NCBI GenBank assembly: GCA_900708905.1
Contig: CAADRB010000008.1
Coordinates: 2,530,611-2,594,610 of the forward strand
From: Hymenolepis diminuta
Lineage: Eukaryota > Platyhelminthes > Cestoda > Cyclophyllidea > Hymenolepididae
Length of the DNA stretch: 64,000 nt
Direction: 5' to 3'
Both the position numbers and the translations under genes were made by a program. The notes beneath the pieces were generated by a model that made no database searches, was not told where the DNA came from, and was given only the letters and a program-made list of their open reading frames with translations. How positions within the stretch are numbered: position 1 is the first letter of the stretch; every line of letters starts with the position of its first letter. Shown here one piece after another: positions 24,511 through 33,762 of the stretch.

Positions 24511-27500
24511 ATTTTAGGCGGAGAAGCAGTATCTTAGAGCCGCCTTGGTGAGAAACTCAGATTTTGCTTTTTCTTTTATTAACGTGACTTAATCAGCACG
24601 ATTGCTCACTACACCTACAGGGTCTGTACCGAAGGATATCAAACCAATGAGCTTTTAACTTCGCAGAATTGCAAAAGATCATGCACCTCAAGTCATGCTA
24701 AATCATGATACATTTTCTTTCAATTGCTAAGAGCATAGATTGATGTCTTTTTAATGTTATACATAACTGCTACTGAAACAATCTAGATACTCTATGTATA
24801 TTACCATACTATAAGGGAAACAAAGTTTCGCTACTTTGTATAATACCTATACGTTGACGTGATTGGTTGGATTATCATTCCTTTACACTGTAACGGAATG
24901 CGATTGTTTGAACGAATCAAACAAACAAACAAACAAATCAAGGAATAGTGGCTGATTTAGTTAATGAAGTGATATAGAATTTTTAATGTAGTTATTCAGC
25001 TTACCTATTACACCTACGGCATACTGGAAACTACGTTCAAAAGACTCAGAAGACTCCGGAAGGCGTGCCTTGACCAGATTACATTTAATAAATATGAGTC
25101 AATTACAACTACTAAGATCAAGAAACGAGATTCATCCGATGATAAGAGGAGGCCACTCATACTTAAGTCGTTTTGTCTCAATTGGAGTTTACCTTGTGGC
25201 CAAACACAGAGGCCTTGGATATCACATCACCCTCCCAGTCCCTAATTCAAATAGTGTCGCTTTTTAATTAAAGTAGATTGTGAAAGCCCGCCAATCGTTA
25301 GCCACTGCAGTTTCTTTCATATTAATGCAATTTTCACTTTGAATAAATGATTGATTTTGTCAGGTACCAGTGTTTGATGTGAAATGTCGATACAACTGAC
25401 TTTAACAATAATACTTATTTGAAATCTATTGGATTAAATTTCACAGGTGATCGAAATTCATATTGAAATATCCGACTGATTAATAGTTTAGTGATCATGA
25501 ATCTGTAAATAATATTTTAGAGGGCTATGAGATTTTGAACTCGTTTCTCATTCATCTATTTAAATATTAAGTTACTGTACATCTAAAAATGAAGACAAGT
25601 AAAAGAGTGGAGTCGTAAACCTAAAGCCCTATTCAAGATTTATAAAAAACGAGAAAAGTGTACATTAGAAGAGAGGATATTCAGAAAAGTGCCAAGTGTA
25701 TATATTTAAATAAACCATGAATAAATAGACTATACTAAGGGTAATTTTCTATCATTACAATGCCAAAAATTTGAAAGAGGTCTGTGAGATGGGTAAATTA
25801 AATGGTTTTTAAAATATTAATGAGAGTGTTGTTCAGTGCATCTATTTGAGCTTGCATTCCATTCAAGATGGTGTCTTGTTTTTCAGGACCTGAATTCTCT
25901 GGCATCCCATAGTTTACTGATATATTCTCTTTGGGAAGTCAAGTCACAATTCTGCAATTTTTCTACTGAATTTTAAATGTGGGTTAATTGCCAGTAGTGT
26001 TTTTCGGAAGTTGGTCTTTACAAATGTCCACTTAAGGGAACTCGATAGAGAATTGCAGCTTGATTACTCTCAAGTTTAAGTATGTTAAATAACCTGCATA
26101 TTTTTCCCTTTTTTAACTGTATATGTATATGCATATAATTTAACTAACCGTCCAACATTCACCCACTTGTTAATCAGTAACTGTAATAATTTTATTCAGT
26201 TATTCGCAAATAAACTCATGGTTTGTAAACTATTGCTTGACCTATTAGGAAGTGACAAAAGACAATTTTTCGTATCATTTAAATCACCAAATGTCTCTAA
26301 CCCGACTGTTGATAATGGATAGAATAAAGCGTGCCTTGCGATAAATGAAACAAAGGTACAAAAATTAGAAGAATGGTTGCGTTACCAATTTCTCCTTTAC
26401 AAGAACATTTTAAGGCTAATTTATGAATTTTTGGGGAATTGGTTTTATAAATGTGGCCCTCAGAGCTGAACATTACAAGTTATATCTGGAAAGGACTAAA
26501 TGGGAATCATATAGTCTTGCAGATTTCTGCGTTCACTGCGCTAGAATTTGAAACCTGTGCAATTTGTATTTGTACCATTTGACATTAAAAGAGATGGTTA
26601 AATAAATTTACTTATTAGTATTACTTAGCTTAAATAACTCCAGATATTTAAATGTTCAAGAAAATGGCAATTTATTGACATATTCTAAAGTACAGAAACC
26701 CTCCGATTAAATGAAATAGCAACTGCACATATATTTCAAAAGGTAGTAATGTACTTTCAGGGGAAGCTCTTGTTAACTCTACATGCAGTCACTTAAGTAC
26801 GCTGGCTCTTCTCAGGTTCCTTTTATTTAAAAGCGAAACTTTTTAAACAATTTGATTTTATAAAGGAGTAGTTGTTATCCATAAACCAGACTGTCGAAAA
26901 GACAAAAGAAATGATATTTTAAATAGACTCACTCCAGTGATATAGAGTCACTTCAGTTATATTGAAAATATTCAACGCCAGTAGAGTGTAAATACATGTA
27001 CAGCCAGTTATCATTTTAATAGTCAGAAAGTTGGACAATGAATTACAAGGTTTGTACTCACACACTCATTTTGGAAGAGTGATGAGCGTTTCTAAACGCT
27101 TTTACCTGGTTTAAAAGCTGTAAATATTAGCTTATACCAGCCTTCTTCTGCCTATAAACAACCTAGGGCTGAATTATGAAATGTGTGACCATGAAGATAC
27201 AAGAAAATTCAAGTTAATGTTCATTAACGTTAGTGCAATTGTCCCTAATTGTCTTGAAAACTATTCTCCAACAGAAGTAAGCTTCTTTTGTACTCTGAAG
27301 ATATTTAGTACAAAAAAGCACAAACTGCAAATTGAAATTCAAAATGACAGTTTGACATTCTACCTTACTATCTATTTGGTAACTGCAATATTTAAAGCTA
27401 ATCATATCGATGTCCAAATCGTATTTGTAACACGATCAAATATATACTAATTATCTTTGTCTATCAAATGGACTTAACAATATACAACCCTAATATAGTC

Positions 27501-27700
27501 AGAACGAGATTCTCACAACACCTTATGTCAAGGTTGGGAAGGACACTCTTACCTTAGCATTTGAGTTTTCGGATATTCGTTTGTGAAGCATATGACGGTG
27601 TAAAGGCATTGTATTCATATCTGTGAACTTTGACATGTAATTTGTCCACTAAGAGATTAAAATTTTTTGGTCGCGCACTATGTCACGGAAAAAAAGTATC

Positions 27701-28272
27701 CAAGTTATTAAATATTTTTCCTTGACGATATTAACATATATTTTATGTTTTCTCCCCCTTCATATTGAAAATAACATTTACCTGTTAAATTGTTTATCCC
27801 AACTCATTAATAAACTCGTAGAGTGCACAATTTTTCCGAGGCAATTGGATATCGTTACATGAAGTCCTAACATCTTCAAATTTGCCTTCTCTTTTCCACT
27901 CTACTGCTATTTTTGTGGATATTTTGGCAATGTCAGCTAAATTTACATCATTTGGCGACGTGGCTTTTTCGTGAAATTTTCTTGCTGCTTTCCCATTATT
28001 TGTTCAATTTTATCTCTTTTCGAGGAAACTTTTGCATCATCTTTAAAAATAAGAAATTCTTTATCAAAGCCACGTCGCCAAATGATGTAAATTTGAAGAT
28101 GTTAGGACTTCATGTAACGATATCCAATTGCCTCGGAAAAATTGTGCACTCTACGAGTTTATTAATGAGTTGGGATAAACAATTTAACAGGTAAATGTTA
28201 TTTTCAATATGAAGGGGGAGAAAACATAAAATATATGTTGATATCATCAAGAAAAAATATATTTAATTACTT
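27701..28272. repeat. Large foldback (inverted repeat) with perfect 151-bp core
   Basis: Bases 27733-27883 are the exact reverse complement of 28089-28239 (151 bp). The outer flanks, 27701-27732 and about 28240-28272, still pair but with several mismatches. A second arm segment, 27945-27967, pairs exactly with 28066-28088, which directly adjoins the right core. The left arm therefore carries 61 extra bases (27884-27944) that the right arm lacks, bounded by AAATTT on both sides. The loop is 98 nt (27968-28065). A transcript could form a stem of about 174 bp. It could be a foldback element, an inverted duplication or a long-hairpin RNA source. Confidence 0.9.
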
Positions 28273-28289
28273 GCATGCTTCTTTTATCT

Positions 28290-28480
28290 CATTGACAGAA
28301 ATGGTGGTCAGAAAAGGGTAAAAAATGTCCACTGTGTCGTATTCCACCTGACAACATCAAGATTTCATAAAGTGTCGGTGGCCTGTATACCAGAACTGAA
28401 CCGGCTACTGTTATATTTAATAGACGTCAATTAAAGAACTCTTTGAAATTAACAAATTTGTAGAACTTATGAATGAAGAA
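28290..28480 (+). pseudogene. Decayed RING-finger gene fragment, copy 2
   Basis: A splice-acceptor-like TTGACAG at about 28294-28300 precedes KWWSEKGKKCPLCRIPPDNI, the last part of a C3HC4 RING with an intact C-P-L-C pair, ending in TAA. At the aligned place copy 1 (15960) has CAG, so the TAA looks like a nonsense change. About 65 bases later, IKELFEINKFVEL corresponds to the tail of copy 1. The first zinc ligands are not found upstream, where the foldback lies instead. It is read as a truncated pseudogene; a terminal exon of a gene that I failed to assemble is the alternative. Confidence 0.5.
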
Positions 28481-29130
28481 TCGCTATTTTTTCGGTAACT
28501 ATTCCTCTTTCCCCCTGCTAAGTATTTATGAATATTCGTAGTTAAGGAAACATTTCTTTTACCTCATTGAAGAGACCATTGTTCCACAGGCATAATAAAT
28601 AACATTAACCTCATATTCTTCTCTCTAAATGCTTTAAGGCTTACAAAGGTCATGAGCGTTTAAACTGCTATGCAACTCGAAACATCCAAATATTGATGAT
28701 GAATATAATTCCGCTCTACCTTCAAAGGACTCTTCGATTGAAGAATAAATTGCAGATGAGTAAATTTAACAAATGCTCTAATATTCTATCTGGAAAATCG
28801 ACAACTTAAAGTTATTGGTACATTTTTATAAATAAATAAACAATCATTTTTTATTGTGACAATTGTGTTCGTAATCTGTCCCTCTTTAAACCACTAAATC
28901 ACCTGTAAATGTCCATCAACAGCTGATATATTTTCAAAAATTTATTTTGGAATCCTTAATTACAAAAGAAAGATGAAATAGACAAGTAGAACAAATTATA
29001 TTTCCCCCTGAAGGTACCTGAATATGGTATGGACATAATGATTTCCTATTAAATATATTAATATTACTATTTAATGTTAGTATGAATATTTAGAGATCGT
29101 AAACGGTTGCTATGTGGTATATACGCCGAC

Positions 29131-29162
29131 CACGTGTCAAATCGATTACCAGTAGTCACGTG
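29131..29162 (+). promoter_or_regulatory. Two CACGTG E-boxes upstream of beta-tubulin
   Basis: CACGTG occurs at 29131-29136 and again at 29157-29162, about 75-110 nt before the ATG. This palindrome is the canonical binding site of bHLH/bHLH-ZIP factors. The pair in a short AT-rich upstream region suggests a promoter element; function is inferred. Confidence 0.4.
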
Positions 29163-29238
29163 CACAGAAGATCACTTCTAGACCTTTGAGAGGGTCAATT
29201 ATCTTTCGCATAAGGAATTTGCATCTTAGACTTTAAAT

Positions 29239-30611
29239 ATGCGGGAAATCATACATATCCAAATGGGTCAATGTGGTAATCAAATGGGAGCCAAGGTAAG
29301 ACACTTATTTTCTCAATTTTTCTCCCCTTCTAGTTCTGGGAAGTTGTATCAGACGAGCATGGCCTGACTTCTGAAGGTCTCTACCAAGGTGATAGTGACT
29401 TACAACTAGAGCGTATAGATGTCTATTATAGTGAGGCTGCTGGAGGCAGATTTGTCCCTAGAGCAGTCCTATGTGACCTTGAACCTGGCACTATGGAGGC
29501 TATTCGTTCTGGACCTGTTGGAAACCTATTTCGTCCCGATAACTATGTCTTTGGAACTACTGGTGCCGGAAATAACTGGGCTAAAGGTCATTATACTGAC
29601 GGTGCTGAATTAATTGATGGTTTGCTGGATGTCGTCAGAAAGGAAGTGGAATGTAGTGAGTGCCTTCAAGGATTTCAAATTATTCATGCTCTTGGAGGTG
29701 GTACAGGAGCCGGTCTTGGAACTCTGCTTGTTGGCAAGATCCGAGAAGAATTCCCCGATCGTATTATTTGCTCTTTCTCCGGCATTCCCTCACCGAAAGT
29801 TTCTGATGTAGTTGTCGAACCCTATAATGCAACTCTCTCTTTCCATCATTTGATTGAGAATACAGATGAAACCTTCTGTATTGACAATGAGGCTCTCTAC
29901 AACATTTGCAATAGAACTTTGAAGTTGGCAACCCCTACCTATGGTGATTTGAACCATCTTGTCAGTGCTACAATGTCCGGTGTAACTACATGTTTACGTT
30001 TTCCTGGTCAGTTGAATGCTGATTTAAGGAAGTTAGCTACTAACATGGTTCCATTCCCTAGGCTACATTTCTTTATGCCAGGATTTGCTCCATTGACTAG
30101 CCGTCATTCCCAAGCATATAGAAGCTATTCTGTTCATGACCTCACCGCTCAAATGTTTGACAGCCAAAATATGATGGCAGCTTGCGATCCTAGACATGGA
30201 AAGTATCTAACAGTTGCGGCAATGTTCCGTGGACATATATCTATGAAGGAGATTGATGAAAATATGCTGAGCGTGCAGAATAAGAATTCTGCTTACTTTG
30301 TAGAATGGATTCCAAATAATGTCAAAACCGCGGTTTGTGATATTCCTCCAAGGGGGCTGAAAATGTCTGTGACATTCATAGGCAATAATACAGCTATTCA
30401 GGATATATTCAAGAGAATTGTTGATCAGTTTTCGGCTATGTACAAGCGACGAGCCTTCTTACACTGGTACACGGGTGAGGGTATGGAAGAGTCAGAATTC
30501 GAAGAAGCTAAGACTAACATTGAGGATTTAAATAGTGAATATCAACAATTCCAAGAAGCCACTATGGACGATGAAGTTCAAATAGAGACAAATGAAGGAA
30601 AGGCAGACTAA
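29239..30611 (+). CDS. TUBB: Beta-tubulin, divergent isotype
   Basis: Beta subunit of the microtubule heterodimer; binds GTP. Two exons (29239-29295 and 29334-30611) separated by a 38-nt intron give 444 residues, the normal length. It begins MREI, the motif known to mediate co-translational autoregulation of beta-tubulin mRNA. The nucleotide loop is GGGTGAG at 140-146, with alanine where most beta-tubulins have serine. Residues F167, E198 and F200 are the forms associated with benzimidazole sensitivity in worms. Many conserved positions differ (for example [30 protein letters not shown]), and the tail, [18 protein letters not shown], lacks the usual glutamate run. It reads as a specialised or tissue-specific isotype rather than a pseudogene, as the frame is intact throughout. 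It is convergent with alpha-tubulin. AATAAA lies at 30716. Confidence 0.96.
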
Positions 30612-32018
30612 TCTAATGAAAACAAATTTGCAGATGAAATGAAATTATTAATTTTCACTTTCTCTGTGAATGCATGATTTTAGAAAGATTAAGCATCTTT
30701 CTTTTATTTTTAGAAAATAAACTACCTACTATGTATTTGTTTCCTAAGAAATTGGTTTTGAAACTCTTAATATATTTGGCGTTTTTTTGATACACACTGT
30801 TAGATTACAAGTTAATTTAGTTTGAAAATTAAAAAAAGAAACGAAAAATGCTGATTATAAGATTAAAAATTGTTTCATTGTTTGTGTGATAAACGCATTA
30901 AGCTAATTTGCCAATATTTATGTCGGAATTTTGATTTATTGATCTAACATTTTTCCAATTATCTATAATTGTAATATTAGCAATAAGATGACTAATTTTC
31001 TGATTTTTATGAAAATGGAGAACTTTTTCTATTTTAAGCTGGACGTGGATTTACAGTAAAATAAATGCTGCTTTAACTGTCATTACAATTTTAACAATAT
31101 AGGACAATTATCCAAGATATTCATAAAATAAGCTGATGAATCCAATCTAAACTCAATATTTTTGGTGGAACTCATAGACCCTACTATCTTATAATTTGCT
31201 TACAAGAGACTATCACTTAGATTCACTGATTCTTTTTATTTTGCTCCATTACAAAGTTTTGTTTCATCGGTTATTTTTCTGAAAGCATCAGATAGTTGTT
31301 ATCTGGCAGGCAATAATTATCATCATTGATTTTTCAGTTATTTAAAGAGTTAACGTGTGACCATAAAGCTGATAATTGTCTCTTGACTTTAATTAAATCA
31401 GGTTGAAAAGATTGTGTCATTTACGGGTAAATTATCAGTATTTAGATAAGCATTTACTGAAAATAGTATGCTTTCAAAATTAAATCCCGACCTGGCTTAC
31501 TCTTAAATGCATAAGTGCTCCAATCGAAACTAAAATTCTTGAGAATATTTCCCTTTTCCAAAGCAGAATCTTGACACCGGATTCTCTTATCTGTTTAAAG
31601 AACATTTCATTGACAACTACTAACTGACAACTTTGACAAGAACTAAAACTAGAATTTTTGACCATATTAACTTCATAATACTGCTTTAAGCCTTAGAGAA
31701 CTGTAAACATCACATCCGTCTTCATGAGTTCCTGTATTTCACCTGGCAATAGCACGGATACAAACATGGACAAATATAGGGTCTTTCCATCTAGCTCAAA
31801 CGAAAATTAACTAAATAAACTAAAATTTCAGGCATCCAAAGTACCTAGCCAGTGACTCACGATTATTAAGGTAATTGATAAATCTTGTTCTCAATTAACT
31901 CACAAGATAAAGAGTCGGTCAGGAATATGATATATATTTATGGACTTTCTCACACAAGTTTCTACAAATGTTGAACTCTATACACAAGGAAGTGAAACAT
32001 AGCTGAGAACCCAAGCAT
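30612..32018. other. Intergenic region between convergent tubulins
   Basis: It holds the 3' UTRs of the two tail-to-tail tubulin genes. Otherwise it is AT-rich sequence; I see no gene, repeat or RNA in it. Confidence 0.6.
30716..30721 (+). terminator. AATAAA polyadenylation signal of beta-tubulin
   Basis: First canonical AATAAA after the beta-tubulin stop, about 105 nt downstream. Confidence 0.5.
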
Positions 32019-33532
32019 TTAATATTCTTCCTCTTCCTCACCTTCTCCCTCAATACTGTCGTGTCCGACTTCTTCGTAGTCCTTCTCGAGGGCTGCTAGA
32101 TCTTCTCTAGCTTCTGCGAATTCTCCTTCCTCCATACCTTCACCGACATACCAGTGCACAAAAGATCTCTTGGCATACATAAGGTCAAATTTATGATCTA
32201 GTCGAGCCCAAGCCTCAGCAATTGCTGTAGTATTGGAGATCATACAAAGGGCTCTTTGAACCTTGGCTAAATCTCCACCTGGAACTACAGTTGGTGGTTG
32301 GTAGTTAATACCGACCTTGAAACCAGTAGGACACCAATCCACAAATTGGATGGTCCTTTTGGACTTAATGGAAGCGATCGAAGCATTGATTTCTTTAGGT
32401 GCCACATCACCACGGTAGAGCAGACAACAGGCCATGTATTTACCATGGCGTGGATCACATTTCACCATTTGATTGGCAGGTTCGAAGCAAGCGTTTGTCA
32501 GCTCTGGAACAGTCAGCTGCTCATGGTAAGCCTTCTCAGCTGATACAGTAGGAGCGTAGGTTACAAGAGGGAAGTGAATTCGAGGATAGGGCACCAAGTT
32601 TGTCTGGAATTCCGTCATGTCCACATTCAGAGCACCATCAAAACGCAGAGATGAAGTTAAGGAACTGCAAACTTGGGCGATTATACGATTCAGGTTGGTG
32701 TAAGTGGGTCGCTCAATATCGAGATTACGCCTATAAAGTGGGAGTAGAGTCAAAACTCATTTTATTATATATTATTTCATGAGTACATTTTTAGGAAAAC
32801 TCACCGACAAATATCGTAACAGGCCTCATTGTCGAAGGTGAAACTACAGTCCGAGTGTTCAATAGTGGAATGAGTGCACAAAATAGCATTGTAGGGTTCA
32901 ACAACAGCTGTAGAAATCTGTGGGGCAGGGTAAATTGAATATTCTAGTTTTGATTTCTTGCCATAATCGACACTGAGTCGTTCCATTAATAAAGAGGTGA
33001 ATCCCGATCCTGTACCGCCTCCATAAGAATGGAAAATCAGGAAGCTCTGGAGACCAGTACATTGGTCTGCGAGTTTTCTAGTTCTATCCAGTACTAGATC
33101 GACCATTTCTTTACCAACAGTGTAGTGTCCTCGGGCATAGTTATTAGCAGCGTCTTCTTTGCCAGTAATGAGTTGGTCAGGATGGAAAAGTTGGCGATAC
33201 GTTCCTGTTCTTACCTCGTCAACAACAGTAGGTTCAAGATCGACAAAAATCGCCCGAGGTACATGCTTACCAGCGCCTGTTTCACTAAAGAATGTTTCAA
33301 AAGAGTCGTCTCCGCCTCCTATACACTTGTCACTCGGCATTTGACCATCAGGTTGAATTCCATGCTCGAGACAGTAAAGTTCCCAGCAAGCATTACCAAT
33401 TTGACAACCACCCTGACCAATATGGATGCTGATACATTCACGCTAAAATGGCGTTGAAAAGGTTAAAATCTGTTTTGAATGGGTAAAGAGTCATAAGGGA
33501 TTTCAAAGTTTCATAAGGGAGAAACTCACCAT
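32019..33532 (-). CDS. TUBA: Alpha-tubulin
   Basis: Alpha subunit of the microtubule heterodimer. Three coding exons on the minus strand: 33530-33532 (only the ATG), 32805-33442 and 32019-32730, with introns of 87 and 74 nt. The product is 450 residues, the normal length. It starts [18 protein letters not shown], has K40 (the lysine acetylated in stable microtubules) in [10 protein letters not shown], the GTP loop GGGTGSG, and ends EGEEEEEY. The terminal tyrosine allows the tyrosination cycle and the glutamate run allows polyglutamylation. An ATG-only first coding exon is a known arrangement in animal alpha-tubulin genes. The sequence is conventional, unlike its convergent beta neighbour. The upstream gene on the same strand ends only 230 nt before this ATG. 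Confidence 0.97.
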
Positions 33533-33666
33533 TTTTTAGTTTCGTTAGACGCTGGCGAGACGATTTAATGAGCAAGCGATAGCGTTGACGGATAATCGAT
33601 AATTGACCAAAACATATTAAGCTGTTCAGGTAATTAAGTTCATTAAGGTTAATTAATCTTATGGCG

Positions 33667-33685
33667 AACATACTACTGAAAAGCC
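33667..33685 (-). promoter_or_regulatory. Possible splice acceptor upstream of alpha-tubulin
   Basis: On the minus strand GGGGCTTTTCAG ends at 33676, 142 nt before the alpha-tubulin ATG and about 47 nt after the AATAAA of the upstream gene. The spacing fits either a 5' UTR intron or a spliced-leader acceptor in a polycistronic pair. The tract is short, so confidence is low. Confidence 0.3.
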
Positions 33686-33722
33686 CCAATATTTGAAAAG
33701 CGCATTTACAGAAATCATCTAG

Positions 33723-33728
33723 TTTATT
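33723..33728 (-). terminator. AATAAA polyadenylation signal of the CCDC51-like gene
   Basis: AATAAA on the minus strand lies 34 nt after the stop of the CCDC51-like gene and about 190 nt before the alpha-tubulin ATG, so the two genes are packed closely. Confidence 0.5.
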
Positions 33729-33762
33729 GGTTGGTAAAAATAGGAGAAGTGCAAAGATAGGT

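Larger units (their letters stand above)
14847..29238. other. Large gene-poor region with dispersed repeats
   Basis: No complete gene could be assembled on either strand across 14.4 kb. The content I can support is two related RING-finger fragments (15965 and 28290), a dispersed repeat pair (17125 and 23995), an LTR-like pair (20735 and 22185), one copy of another repeat (21795), a CT-rich tract near 22400-22455 and the foldback at 27701-28272. The longest open frame, 127 codons on the minus strand at 19007-19390, has no recognisable pattern. Confidence 0.6.

Noticed and set aside
24918..24940. CAAA tandem repeat
   Set aside because: A short simple repeat (about four to five units) with no further structure.
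32298..33457. Plus-strand ORFs inside alpha-tubulin
   Set aside because: They are antisense shadows of the conserved alpha-tubulin exons.
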